From DASQFD01 sp035633255 (lineage in GTDB: Bacteria; Actinomycetota; Actinomycetes; Actinomycetales; Dermatophilaceae), in the NCBI GenBank assembly GCA_035633255.1, contig DASQFD010000019.1, forward strand, positions 6,818 to 70,817: a stretch of DNA of 64,000 bases, given 5' to 3'. Positions 1 to 8,768 of this stretch are shown piece by piece. Position 1 is the first letter of the stretch, and every line of letters starts with the position of its first letter. The notes beneath the pieces were generated by a model. It saw only the letters and a list, made by a program, of their open reading frames with translations, was not told the origin of the DNA and did no database searches. The position numbers and the translations under genes were made by a program.

Positions 1-1546
1 GTGGACGCTCGTCGACTTCGCGCTGTGGGCGGCCGGCGCCGTGCCGGTCCCCATCTACGAGACCTCCTCGCCTGACCAGGTCACGTGGATCCTCGAGGAC
101 TCCGGGGCGGTGGGCGTCGTCGTCGAGACGGCCGTGCACTCCGGCGCCGTCGCGTCGGTGCGTGACGGCCTGCCGCTGCTCGCGCACGTGTGGAGCATCG
201 ATGAGCACGACCTCGAGCGGCTGGCCGGCAGCGGCGAGGCCGTGGACGACACGGCGCTGGCCGCGGCGCGCGCCGGCCTGGACCGGAGCAGCCCGGCCAC
301 CATCATCTACACCTCGGGCACCACCGGGCGGCCCAAGGGGGTGGAGCTGACCCACGGCAACTTCCTCGACCTCTGCGAGAACGCGACCGTCAAGCTCCAG
401 CAGGTGCTGCGGGCCGAGGGCGCCTCGACCCTGCTGTTCCTCCCGCTGGCCCACGTCTTCGCGCGGTTCATCGAGGTGCTCTGCGTCTCGGCCGCCGTGA
501 CCATGGGGCACTCCGCGACCATCAAGACCCTCCTCGACGACTTCGCGACCTTCCAGCCGACCTTCATCCTCGCCGTCCCCCGGGTCTTCGAGAAGATCTA
601 CAACTCCGCCGAGGCCAAGGCGGTCGCCGGCGGTCGCGGCGCGATCTTCGCCCGGGCCGCCGCCGCCGCGCGGGCGTGGTCGGAGGCCAAGGACGCCGGC
701 CACGTGCCCCTCGGGCTGCGCCTCCAGCACGCGATCTTCGACCGGCTCGTCTACGGCAAGCTCCGGGCGGCCATGGGCGGCCGGATCCAGTACGCCGTCT
801 CCGGCGGGGCGCCGCTCGGCACCCGCCTCGGGCACTTCTTCCGCGGCATCGGCGTGACGATCCTCGAGGGCTACGGCCTCACCGAGACGACGGCACCGTG
901 CACCGTGAACCTGCCCGACAACCTCAAGATCGGCACGGTCGGGCCGCCCATGCCCGGGGTGTCGGTCCGGATCGCGGAGGACGGTGAGATCCTCGTCCGC
1001 GGCGTCAACGTCTTCGGCCACTACCACGGCAACGACACGGCCACGGCCGAGGCGATCCGCGACGGCTGGTTCCACACCGGCGACATCGGTGAGCTGGACT
1101 CCGAGGGCTACCTGCGGATCACCGGCCGGAAGAAGGAGCTGCTCGTCACCGCCGGCGGGAAGAACGTCGCCCCGGCCGTGCTCGAGGACCGCCTGCGAGC
1201 CCACCCCCTGATCTCCCAGTGCATCGTCGTCGGCGACCAGCAGCCCTTCATCGCGGCCCTGGTGACCCTCGACGAGGAGATGCTGCCGATGTGGGCGGCC
1301 AACCAGGACCTCGGGGAGCTGACCGTCGCCGCGGCCCGCACCCACGAGGTGGTCCTCACCGAGATCCAGCGGGCCGTCGACCAGGCGAACGAGGCGGTGT
1401 CCAAGGCGGAGGCGATCCGCAAGTTCCGCGTGCTGGACGTCGACTTCACCGAGACCTCGGGCCACCTGACCCCGTCCCTGAAGCTGAAGCGCAACCTGGT
1501 CATGAGGGACTTCGCCGACGAGGTCGATGCGCTCTACGGCGGCTGA
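1..1546 (+). CDS. Long-chain acyl-CoA synthetase (AMP-binding), 5' partial
   Basis: Activates fatty acids to acyl-CoA through an acyl-adenylate. The reading frame is open from base 2, so the gene begins outside the window; 514 codons are visible. The adenylate-forming signatures are all present: the phosphate loop YTSGTTGRPKG (about 308-340), GYGLTETTAP (about 871-900), the hinge TGD...GYLRITGR (about 1078-1128) and the C-terminal lysine region LKLKRN (about 1480-1497). Together with the VTAGGKNVAPA stretch this resembles the FadD15-like group of actinobacteria. The gene overlaps the next one by 20 bases, suggesting translational coupling. In M. tuberculosis fadD15 also opens this conserved block. 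Substrate chain length cannot be read from sequence. Confidence 0.93.
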   Translation, partial: WTLVDFALWAAGAVPVPIYETSSPDQVTWILEDSGAVGVVVETAVHSGAVASVRDGLPLLAHVWSIDEHDLERLAGSGEAVDDTALAAARAGLDRSSPATIIYTSGTTGRPKGVELTHGNFLDLCENATVKLQQVLRAEGASTLLFLPLAHVFARFIEVLCVSAAVTMGHSATIKTLLDDFATFQPTFILAVPRVFEKIYNSAEAKAVAGGRGAIFARAAAAARAWSEAKDAGHVPLGLRLQHAIFDRLVYGKLRAAMGGRIQYAVSGGAPLGTRLGHFFRGIGVTILEGYGLTETTAPCTVNLPDNLKIGTVGPPMPGVSVRIAEDGEILVRGVNVFGHYHGNDTATAEAIRDGWFHTGDIGELDSEGYLRITGRKKELLVTAGGKNVAPAVLEDRLRAHPLISQCIVVGDQQPFIAALVTLDEEMLPMWAANQDLGELTVAAARTHEVVLTEIQRAVDQANEAVSKAEAIRKFRVLDVDFTETSGHLTPSLKLKRNLVMRDFADEVDALYGG

Positions 1547-2927
1547 GCGCGCGCCGGCGGGAGGCCCTGCCGCCGCCCTGGTGGCCGGCGGCTGGCTCGC
1601 CTACCTCGGCGTGCTCCAGTGGAGCGTCGTCCGGTTCCGGGTCCCGATCGTCCTCACCCTGACCGCGGTCGCGCTGGGGCTCGCCGCCTGGCTGGTCCTC
1701 CGCCGGGAGGTTCGCCTGCCCGTGTGGTGGGGCGTGCTCGTCCCCGTGGCCTCGGTGGTGCTCCTGTGGACGGTGCCGCTCTTCTCCTACCTCCGCGGCG
1801 GGTGGCTCACCGCCGCCCTCGCCGTCGTCACGGTCGTGGGGGTACTCGGCGCGCTGCTGCTCGCCCGGGGCACGCCGGGCGCGGCGGACCTGGCGCACCT
1901 GGTCGCCGTCGCCGGTCACGCGGTGCTGGCCGCGGTGGTCATCCTCGGCGACCGGGCCCCGCGGATCGACGTGTGGGTGATCCTCCAGCAGGCGAGCGAC
2001 GGCCTCGCCCGCGGGGAGAACATGTACTCCGCGACGTGGACGGGCTCGCCCGGGGTGCAGGACGCCTTTCCCTACCTGCCGTGGACGGCGGTCCTGCTGG
2101 CCCCGGGCCGGTGGCTGTTCGGGGACGTGCGCTGGTCGCTCGCCGCCTGGACGGTCGTCCTGCTGCTCGGCCTGCGAGCGCTGGCGGTGCCGCCGCGACC
2201 GGACGGCGCAGCCGGGGCCGCGGGCCCGGCACGGGGGCCATCGGCCGGCCGGGGGCCGTGGGCGTGGCCCGCGGCGGTCGCCGCGGTCGCCCTCGTCGTG
2301 GCGCCGGGTGGCATCACCCAGGTGGACCAGGCGTGGACCGAGCCGCTGCTTGCGGCGGGCCTGGTCTGGTGGGCGGTACTGGTGCGACGCGGGCAGGCCT
2401 GGTGGGCGGTGGTGCCGCTGGCGCTGGCGTGCGCCAGCAAGCAGCACCTGGTGCTGCTGCTCCCCGTGCTGGCCGCCTGGCCGGCGTTCGGCGTGAAGCG
2501 CACGGCCGCGGCGGCCGGGCTGGCCGGCGCGCTGTGCCTGCCGTGGTTCCTCGCCTCCCCCGCGGACTTCCTCCACGACACCGTGACCCTGCTCGTCGGC
2601 TTCCACCCCATCCGGTTCGCCAACACCTGGCACCTCTACCTGCTCAACGAGCACGGCGTGGAGCCGCCGTTCTGGCTGACCGGGCTCCTCGTCGTCGGGA
2701 CCGTGGCCGCCGCGGCCCTGACCGTCGCCCGCCGCCGACCCGACCTCCCCGAGCTGCTGCGGTGGCTGGCGCTGGTCCTCCTCGCGGCGAACCTGGTCAA
2801 CAAGCAGGCCTTCTACAACCAGTTCTGGCTCTCGGCCGCCCTGGTGGCGGCGTCCCTCGCCCTGGCCCCACCGCCCCTCACCGAGCCGAGGCCAGCTCCG
2901 CGGGACGTTGCCGCCACGCGCGGGTGA
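1527..2927 (+). CDS. Polytopic membrane protein, glycosyltransferase-87/GT-C-like
   Basis: A 466-residue, strongly hydrophobic protein with about ten predicted membrane segments and few long loops. The stretch with DVWVILQQASDGLARGENMY followed by PYLPWT is typical of GT-C polyprenyl-phosphate-sugar mannosyltransferases (GT87/DUF2029-like), in which an acidic residue and a Tyr-Pro loop sit on the outer face. No donor or acceptor can be assigned. The start ATG lies inside the end of the acyl-CoA synthetase gene (20-base overlap), so coupled expression is likely. Its 3' end overlaps the convergent lipoprotein gene by 50 bases. It could instead be a generic polytopic protein of unknown function. 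Confidence 0.7.
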   Translation: MRSTAAERAPAGGPAAALVAGGWLAYLGVLQWSVVRFRVPIVLTLTAVALGLAAWLVLRREVRLPVWWGVLVPVASVVLLWTVPLFSYLRGGWLTAALAVVTVVGVLGALLLARGTPGAADLAHLVAVAGHAVLAAVVILGDRAPRIDVWVILQQASDGLARGENMYSATWTGSPGVQDAFPYLPWTAVLLAPGRWLFGDVRWSLAAWTVVLLLGLRALAVPPRPDGAAGAAGPARGPSAGRGPWAWPAAVAAVALVVAPGGITQVDQAWTEPLLAAGLVWWAVLVRRGQAWWAVVPLALACASKQHLVLLLPVLAAWPAFGVKRTAAAAGLAGALCLPWFLASPADFLHDTVTLLVGFHPIRFANTWHLYLLNEHGVEPPFWLTGLLVVGTVAAAALTVARRRPDLPELLRWLALVLLAANLVNKQAFYNQFWLSAALVAASLALAPPPLTEPRPAPRDVAATRG

Positions 2928-4149
2928 AGGCCTCCTCGGTGGTCCCCAGCACCTCCTCGAAGGCCCCGGCCGTCGCCGCCTGCGCGGACTCCGCCGAGCC
3001 CGCGGACGTGGCGGCGACGACGAACCGGCGCAGCCCGGACGGCCCGACCGCTCGGGCGACCTGCTCGACGGCGATCCAGGCGGCGGCATAGGCGGGCGCG
3101 ATGTCACCCCCAGCCGGGTCGAAGTCGCCGTCGTCCGGAAGCGCCTCGGGCCCCGAGCCGGCGGCCACCTGGTCGAGCAGGCCGGCGGCCACCTGCACCT
3201 GATCGAGGCCGGTGCCGGAGTAGCCGACGTGGTCCGCGAACCCCTCGGTCACCCAGCGCGGCGCCCGCCCGGCGAGCGAGGACCGCAGCGCGACGTGCAC
3301 GGTCTCGTGCCTGACCACGAACTCCCGCCCCACCGCGGTGAGGCCGTCCATCGCCGCCCGGTCGAGTACCACCCGGTCCCCCGTCGCCAGACCGTCGGCG
3401 CCGACCGGTCCGTCGGTCACGGCCGCGAGCTGGTCGAGGTCGGCGGACCCCCCGACCTGGGCGCGCACCCCCGCGGCGTCCGCAGCCACCACCACGAGCA
3501 GCCGGCGGGACCAGGGCCGCTGCCACGCCGCGTCGACCGCACCCACCGCCGCGTCCGCCAGCCGGGTGTATGCCGTCGCCCCGGCTCGGTCCAGCGCGCC
3601 CACCACGAGCGACCGCTCCCCTTCGGCGACGACGGCACCGTCGACGTCCCACGGCAACGACGGCGCTCCCGGCGCGGGCGCCTCGCCCGAGATGCGCCAG
3701 CCGGCGGAGGTCCGGTGGAGCGTCACGAGGCGTCGGGAGGTCCGGTCGGCCCGGTCGTGGCCGGCCACCCGGTACCGCAGCGTCGCGGCCACCTGCGCCA
3801 CGCCGCCGGGTTCGCCGGGGCTGCCGGCCGACGCCGGTGGGGCGCCGCTGGACCGCACGTCCTCGTAGGTGACGGGCGACAGGCCGACCGCCGCCATCAG
3901 CTCGACCTCGTCGGCACCTGCATACCCGCTGCGCGTACCGGCCCGCACGGCGGCCGCGCGCTCGGCGAGCAGCCGCCGGGCCGCGGCAAGCACCGTCCCC
4001 TCCTGCGTCACCGGTCCGGCGGTCGGCGTCGTGGAGGGCGGTCCCGGGGCCGTCCGGGGCGCACACCCGGCAGCCAGCCAGGCGACGGCGACCAGGGCCG
4101 CCACGGTCAGCGCCGTGAGTCGCCCGCTGCGGCGCGGGACCACGGGCAC
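2878..4149 (-). CDS. Lipoprotein with gluzincin-type HExxH protease motif
   Basis: A 423-residue secreted lipoprotein: the N-terminus has basic residues, a hydrophobic stretch and a lipobox ending LAAGC with Cys29 as the lipidation site. The C-terminal half contains HETVH (His281, Glu282, His285) followed 17 residues after the second His by TEGFADH (Glu302), the arrangement of peptidase-MA/gluzincin zinc metalloproteases. The start is GTG at 4149, four bases after the stop of the upstream small gene, so the two form an operon. The family is common in actinobacteria but substrate and role are unknown. The central part has no recognisable domain. Confidence 0.75.
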   Translation of the reverse strand: MPVVPRRSGRLTALTVAALVAVAWLAAGCAPRTAPGPPSTTPTAGPVTQEGTVLAAARRLLAERAAAVRAGTRSGYAGADEVELMAAVGLSPVTYEDVRSSGAPPASAGSPGEPGGVAQVAATLRYRVAGHDRADRTSRRLVTLHRTSAGWRISGEAPAPGAPSLPWDVDGAVVAEGERSLVVGALDRAGATAYTRLADAAVGAVDAAWQRPWSRRLLVVVAADAAGVRAQVGGSADLDQLAAVTDGPVGADGLATGDRVVLDRAAMDGLTAVGREFVVRHETVHVALRSSLAGRAPRWVTEGFADHVGYSGTGLDQVQVAAGLLDQVAAGSGPEALPDDGDFDPAGGDIAPAYAAAWIAVEQVARAVGPSGLRRFVVAATSAGSAESAQAATAGAFEEVLGTTEEAFTRAWRQRPAELASAR

Positions 4150-4152
4150 CGG

Positions 4153-4398
4153 TCAGCCGGCCACGCGTCGCCGCAGCGGCAGCGGTTCCCGCGTGGCGTG
4201 GGCGCCGGCGGCCTCGTCGACGCAGACCAGACCGGCTCGGACCAGCCCGTCGAGGGCTGCGCGCTCGTCGAGGTCGAGCGGCAGCCGCTCATCGCCGCGC
4301 GCGCCCACGTCCAGCAGCGCCGTCACCATGCACCCGTCGCAGTGCAGCCCGCGCACCGGGCACGTCCCGCAGCTGATGGTCATGCTCGTGGGAACCAC
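4153..4398 (-). CDS. Small Cys-rich protein of unknown function
   Basis: 81 residues. The N-terminus has four cysteines in CGTCPVRGLHCDGC, spaced as two CxxC pairs (CGTC and CDGC), which could bind zinc or an Fe-S cluster. The rest looks helical and ends in a basic tail. The GTG at 4398 is preferred over the internal ATG (codon 6) because a perfect AGGAGG lies 6 bases upstream of it. It is the first gene of a two-gene operon with the lipoprotein protease. Small proteins with this Cys pattern are, to my recollection, common in actinobacteria beside cell-wall hydrolase genes. No function is assigned. Confidence 0.7.
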   Translation of the reverse strand: MVPTSMTISCGTCPVRGLHCDGCMVTALLDVGARGDERLPLDLDERAALDGLVRAGLVCVDEAAGAHATREPLPLRRRVAG

Positions 4399-4565
4399 CG
4401 CACACCTCCTGTCCTCGCGGCGACCGGGTCGGCACGGGGCCGTGAGGTCGTCGAACTCATGAGGAGCACGCTACGGGCGACCTCCGACAACGGGCTGGGC
4501 AGCGCTACGACGACGTGCGGCGAGCCTGAGGAGGCCTGTCGGACGGCCCGCCTACGGTCGGCGGC

Positions 4566-6281
4566 ATGCGGATGGTCCAGGGCACCCTCGACGACCTGGG
4601 GACCCCGCTCTGCGCGGTGACCTTCGTCGTGGTCGACCTCGAGACCACCGGTGGGAGCCCCGCGGAGTCGGGCATCACCGAGATCGGTGCGGTCAAGGTC
4701 CGCGGTGGGGAGGTGGTGGGCGAGTTCCAGACGCTCGTCCACCCCGGCGCCCCCATCCCCGCCTTCATCTCCGTGCTGACCGGCATCACCGATGCCATGG
4801 TCGCGGGCGCCCCGCGCGTCGACGTGGCGCTCGGCGCGTTCCTCGACTTCGCGGCCGGCTCGGTGCTCGTGGCGCACAACGCGGGCTTCGACGTCTCCTT
4901 CCTCAAGGCGGCGGCCGCGACGAGCGGCCGGGACTGGCCCGCCTTCCCGGTCCTCGACACCGTCCACCTCGCCCGACAGCTCGTCACCCGCGACGAGGCA
5001 CCCAACCACCGGCTCGCCTCCCTTGCCGCCCTCTTCCGCTCGACCACCACGCCCGACCACCGTGCGCTGCACGACGCGAGGGCGACCGTGGACGTCCTGC
5101 ACGGGCTGCTCGAGCGGGTCGGCGGTCTTGGAGTCCACTCACTCGAGGAGCTGCGCGACTACTCCCGCCGGGTGCCGGCCGCCACCCGGCGCAAGCGCCA
5201 CCTCGCCGACGGCCTCCCGGACGCCCCCGGTGTCTACCTCTTCCGCGACGGTCGGGGCCGGGTCCTCTATGTCGGCACCTCGGTCTCGGTCCGCACCCGG
5301 GTCCGCTCCTACTTCACGGCCAGCGAGCAGCGACGCCGCATGGCCGAGATGGTGCGCCTCGCGGAGTCGGTCAGCGCCGTCGTCTGCGCGACACCGCTCG
5401 AGGCCGAGGTCCGCGAGCTGCGGCTGATCGCCGAGCACCGCCCCCGCTACAACCGGCGGTCGCGGCACCCCGAGCGGGCCCTGTGGGTCAAGCTCACCGC
5501 CGAGGCGTTCCCGCGGCTCTCCATCGTCCGCGGCGTCCGCCCGGACGGCGGCCGCTACATCGGCCCCTTCGGGTCGCGGGGCGCCGCCGAGGCCGCGGTC
5601 GCCGCGGTCCACGAGGTCCTGCCGCTGCGCCAGTGCGTCGAGCGGCTCAGCCCCGCCCGCCCGCGCTCCGTCTGCGCGCTCGCGGACATCGGGAGGTGCG
5701 GCGCACCGTGCACGGGTGCCCAAGGCGTGGAGGAGTATGCCGTCGTCGCGGCCCGCGCGGCCACCCTCCTGGGCGGTGACTGTCGGGAGGCCGTGGCCGC
5801 GCTGCGGGAGCGGATGGCGCGGCTGGCTGCCGCCGAGCGCTTCGAGGAGGCGAAGGTCGTGCGTGAGCGCCTCGTGGCGCTGGTGCGTGCCGCTGCCCGC
5901 GCCCAGCGGTTGGAGCCGCTCGCCCGCATCCCCCAGCTGGTGGCCGCCCGTCGGGCGGCGGAGGGCGGCTGGGAGATCGTCTGCGTCCGCCACGGCCGGC
6001 TCGCCGGCAGCAGCCGCTCGCCGCGCGGCGCTGACCCCATGCCCTACGTCAGCGCCCTCGAGGCGAGCGCCGAGGTCGTGGACGCGCCGGTCGCACCTGC
6101 CACCGCGGCCACCCCCGAGGAGAGCGAGCGCATCCTGCGATGGCTGGAGTCCCCCGGCGTCCGGGTGGTCGACGTCGACGGGGCCTGGACGTGCCCGGTG
6201 GGCGGCGCGGTCGCCGCGCGCGAGGAGCTGGAGCCGCTGGAGGCCTCCCGCCGTCAGGTGCCCGACTTCGCCCCGGCCTGA
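4566..6281 (+). CDS. DEDD exonuclease fused to UvrC-like GIY-YIG nuclease
   Basis: A 571-residue fusion predicted to process DNA ends or lesions in the cytoplasm. The N-terminal third is a DnaQ/epsilon-type DEDDh 3'-5' exonuclease (Asp24 and Glu26 in DLETTG, then the NHRLASLA and DHRALHDARAT motifs). From about residue 220 a GIY-YIG domain follows (GVYLF...VLYVGTS), then a UvrC-like region with a UVR-like helix (ERFEEAKVVRERL). This architecture is the actinobacterial relative of M. tuberculosis Rv2191 and of Cho/UvrC nucleases. A TACGGT -10 box (4553-4558) ends 7 bases before the ATG, so the mRNA is probably leaderless. Confidence 0.9.
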   Translation: MRMVQGTLDDLGTPLCAVTFVVVDLETTGGSPAESGITEIGAVKVRGGEVVGEFQTLVHPGAPIPAFISVLTGITDAMVAGAPRVDVALGAFLDFAAGSVLVAHNAGFDVSFLKAAAATSGRDWPAFPVLDTVHLARQLVTRDEAPNHRLASLAALFRSTTTPDHRALHDARATVDVLHGLLERVGGLGVHSLEELRDYSRRVPAATRRKRHLADGLPDAPGVYLFRDGRGRVLYVGTSVSVRTRVRSYFTASEQRRRMAEMVRLAESVSAVVCATPLEAEVRELRLIAEHRPRYNRRSRHPERALWVKLTAEAFPRLSIVRGVRPDGGRYIGPFGSRGAAEAAVAAVHEVLPLRQCVERLSPARPRSVCALADIGRCGAPCTGAQGVEEYAVVAARAATLLGGDCREAVAALRERMARLAAAERFEEAKVVRERLVALVRAAARAQRLEPLARIPQLVAARRAAEGGWEIVCVRHGRLAGSSRSPRGADPMPYVSALEASAEVVDAPVAPATAATPEESERILRWLESPGVRVVDVDGAWTCPVGGAVAAREELEPLEASRRQVPDFAPA

Positions 6282-6355
6282 CCCGCCAGGTCGGCCCGCG
6301 GTCGTGCTTCGATGGGGACGCCCCACGATGGTTTCTCGCGAGGAGGCCGGTAGGA

Positions 6356-7186
6356 ATGACAGTGCCGCCGCGGTACCAGGCCGACGTCGAGGCCATCCTG
6401 GGCACGCGTGGGGACAACGGTGCGGACTACTGGGCCACCCCCGACCGCCGGCTGGGCAAGGGTGGGCCGTTCTCGACGCTCGAGGCGCCCGCCCTGCTGC
6501 TGGAACTGGGGGTCGACCCGGGCGAGCCGGTGCTGCGCGGGGCAGCCGAGCTGGTGTTGAGCACGTGGCGGGACGACGGCCGGTTCCGTCTGTCCCCGGC
6601 GGGTGCGATCTATCCCTGCCACACGATCAATGCCGCCCGCGTGCTCTCCCTGCTGGGCTTCGCCTCCGATGACCGGCTTGGCCGGACGTTCGACCACCTG
6701 TTGGGGACGATGCACGACGACGGCGGCTGGCGGTGCCGGAAGTTCAGCTTCGGCCGGGGCCCGGAGACGGACTTCTCCAACCCCGGCCCCACCCTCGCGG
6801 CACTGGATGCGCTCCGGCTCGCCGGCCTGGCCGACTCCGCCCCCACGGCCGCCGTGGAACTCCTGCTCCAGCACTGGGTCAGCCGCGCACCGCTGGGGCC
6901 CTGCCACTTCGGCATCGGGACCCTGTTCCTCCAGGTCGAGTACCCCTTCGCCGGCTACAACCTGTTCTGGTACGTGCACGTCCTCTCCCACTACGAGCGG
7001 GCCAGGACCGACCCGCGGTTCCGGGAGGCCCTGGCCGTCCTGGAGTCCACGCTGGTGGACGGCCAGATCGTGGTCGAGCGCGTCCATCGCAGGCTGGCCG
7101 GGCGCACCTTCTGCCGGAAGGGCGAGCCGACGGAGCTGGGTACGGCGCGCTACGCGGAGATCCTGGCGAACCTCGGCCACCGGTGA
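6356..7186 (+). CDS. Alpha/alpha-toroid (squalene-cyclase/prenyltransferase-like) protein, unknown function
   Basis: 276 residues from ATG 6356, which has GAGGAGG 9 bases upstream; the longer upstream frame overlaps the nuclease gene and is rejected. The protein has repeating pairs of helices with DDGGWRC (a QW-like motif), YPCHTINAARVLSLLGF and NPGPTLAALDALRLAGL, typical of terpene cyclase/prenyltransferase barrels, plus GPCHFGIGT and a C-terminal FCRKGEPTELG. The DxDD acid motif of squalene cyclases is not seen, so cyclase activity should not be assumed. Conserved-looking Cys/His positions (YPCH, GPCH, TFC) could bind a metal. There is no isoprenoid gene nearby. Not seen in the recalled mycobacterial synteny, so probably an accessory gene. 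Confidence 0.7.
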   Translation: MTVPPRYQADVEAILGTRGDNGADYWATPDRRLGKGGPFSTLEAPALLLELGVDPGEPVLRGAAELVLSTWRDDGRFRLSPAGAIYPCHTINAARVLSLLGFASDDRLGRTFDHLLGTMHDDGGWRCRKFSFGRGPETDFSNPGPTLAALDALRLAGLADSAPTAAVELLLQHWVSRAPLGPCHFGIGTLFLQVEYPFAGYNLFWYVHVLSHYERARTDPRFREALAVLESTLVDGQIVVERVHRRLAGRTFCRKGEPTELGTARYAEILANLGHR

Positions 7187-7315
7187 GAGCCGATGGGAGA
7201 CGGTCTTCGTTCGCCGCGCGGGCGCTGGCCGCGTCCCTGTCCGGGCGGGGTGCTCAGCTCGCGTCCGGTCATCTTCCCCGGCTCCCGCTGGTAGGCGCCC
7301 GGATACGCTGCCCCG

Positions 7316-7597
7316 GTGATCACCGCCATCGTCCTCATCTCCGCCGACGTCGACCGGATCCCCGAGGTCGCCCAGGAGATCGCCGAGCTGGACGGCGTCA
7401 CGGAGGTCTACTCCGTCGCCGGCGACGTCGACCTCGTGGCCATGGTCCGCGTGCGCGAGCACGAGCAGCTCGCCGACGTCATCGCCGACCGGATGGGCAA
7501 GGTCCCGGGCGTCACGGGCACCGACACCCACATCGCCTTCCGCACCTACTCCACGCACGACCTCGAGTCGGCCTTCAGCCTCGGCGTGGAGGACTGA
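7316..7597 (+). CDS. Stand-alone Lrp/AsnC effector (RAM) domain protein
   Basis: 93 residues that form only the ligand-binding RAM domain of Lrp/AsnC regulators (beta-alpha-beta fold, with the GVTEVYSVAGDVDLVAMV core); the DNA-binding helix-turn-helix is absent. Such proteins assemble as dimers/octamers and may sense amino acids or modulate full-length Lrp partners. The GTG start is supported by a TACGCT -10 box (7304-7309) six bases upstream, implying a leaderless transcript. It converges on trpD; both stop codons sit inside one hairpin. Confidence 0.85.
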   Translation: MITAIVLISADVDRIPEVAQEIAELDGVTEVYSVAGDVDLVAMVRVREHEQLADVIADRMGKVPGVTGTDTHIAFRTYSTHDLESAFSLGVED

Positions 7598-7619
7598 GGT
7601 CTCGCGGCTGCGACCTCAG
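7594..7619. terminator. Bidirectional terminator-like hairpin spanning two stop codons
   Basis: CTGAGGTC (7594-7601) and GACCTCAG (7612-7619) are perfect 8-base arms around a 10-base loop. The left arm holds the TGA of the Lrp/AsnC gene and the right arm holds the TGA of trpD read on the other strand. There is no T-run, as is usual for high-GC actinobacteria. Confidence 0.6.
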
Positions 7620-8767
7620 CCGGCGAGCTCGCGAGTCACGGTGGCCCAGCGCTCCAGCACCGTGGCCGCCGACCCCGAGTCGATCGCCTGACCCGCCCGG
7701 CGCACTCCGTCCCGCACCGCCTCCAGGAGCCGCTCATGACCCGGCTCCGCAGTGCGGCCGGGCCCCGGAGTCCGGCCCGTCTCCGCACCCCGGACCGGGT
7801 CGGCCGGCTGGGCCGCCAGGGTGGCCACCGCCAGCGCGGCGCCGGCGTTGAGCAGGACCGCGTCGCGGGCGGCCGATTGCTCGCCGGCCAGCACCGAGCG
7901 GGCGACGCCGGCGTTGTGCTCCGCGTCGGCGCCCCGCAGGGCCTCGATCGGGCTGCGCTGCAGCCCCACGTCCTCGGGAGCGATGGTCAGGACGGCCACG
8001 TCGCCCCCACGGACCCACCACGTCGTCGAGGTGGTGGACAGCGTGAGCTCGTCCAGGCCGTCGTCCCCCCGGACCACGACCGCGTCCTTGCCGCGCTCGG
8101 CGAACACGCCGGCCAGGAGCGGGGCCACCCGCGGGTCGGCGACGCCGATCGCCGCGAAGCGCGGCTGCGCCGGGTTGGTGAGCGGGCCCAGCACGTTGAA
8201 CGCCGTGGCGACGCCGAGCTCCCGGCGGGCCTGCCCGGCATACCGCATCGAGGGGTGGAAGGTCTGCGCGAAGCAGAAGGTGATGCCCGCCCGCTCCGCG
8301 ACCTCGACGACCTGCGCGGGGGTCAGCCCGAGCGTCACGCCCAGCGCCTCGAGGACGTCGGCCGACCCCGAGGCCGACGACGCGGCCCGGTTGCCGTGCT
8401 TGACCACCTGCAGGCCGGTGGCCGCGACCACGATGGCGGACATCGTCGAGATGTTGACGGTGTTGGCCCGGTCGCCCCCGGTGCCGACGACGTCGATGCT
8501 GTCCCCGGGCACCTCGATGCGGTGGGCGTGCTCGAGCATGGCATCCGCGAGGCCGCGCAGCTCCCCGACCGTCTCACCCTTGGCCCGCAGTGCGACCAGG
8601 AAGCCCGCGAGCTGGACCGGCGACGCCTCGCCGGACATCACCGCGGACATGGCCCAGCGCGCCTCGTCGAGCGTGAGGTCGCGCCGCCCGATCAAGGCGG
8701 TGATCAGGTCCGGCCACGAGGCGGCGCCACCACCCGGGGACGCCGCAGCGGGTGCGGAGGTGGTCAC
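7616..8767 (-). CDS. trpD: Anthranilate phosphoribosyltransferase
   Basis: Transfers phosphoribose from PRPP to anthranilate, the second step of tryptophan synthesis. The 383-residue protein has the PRPP-binding GTGGD at residues 95-99, NISTMSAIV, the KHGNRAASSASGSADVLEALG segment (split as KHGNRAASS and GSADVLEALG) and the FAQTFHPSM loop. Near the C-terminus there is a low-complexity Pro/Gly/Arg insert (about residues 322-342), which looks dispensable. The GTG start lies one base after the TGA of the receiver-like gene, so the two are co-transcribed. As in M. tuberculosis, trpD sits apart from other trp genes, beside ctaE. Confidence 0.96.
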   Translation of the reverse strand: MTTSAPAAASPGGGAASWPDLITALIGRRDLTLDEARWAMSAVMSGEASPVQLAGFLVALRAKGETVGELRGLADAMLEHAHRIEVPGDSIDVVGTGGDRANTVNISTMSAIVVAATGLQVVKHGNRAASSASGSADVLEALGVTLGLTPAQVVEVAERAGITFCFAQTFHPSMRYAGQARRELGVATAFNVLGPLTNPAQPRFAAIGVADPRVAPLLAGVFAERGKDAVVVRGDDGLDELTLSTTSTTWWVRGGDVAVLTIAPEDVGLQRSPIEALRGADAEHNAGVARSVLAGEQSAARDAVLLNAGAALAVATLAAQPADPVRGAETGRTPGPGRTAEPGHERLLEAVRDGVRRAGQAIDSGSAATVLERWATVTRELAG

Positions 8768-8768
8768 C

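Noticed and set aside
1500..3107. 535-codon minus-strand frame antisense to the membrane protein
   Set aside because: Arg/Pro/Gly-rich shadow without motifs; the + strand protein has membrane segments and GT87-like features.
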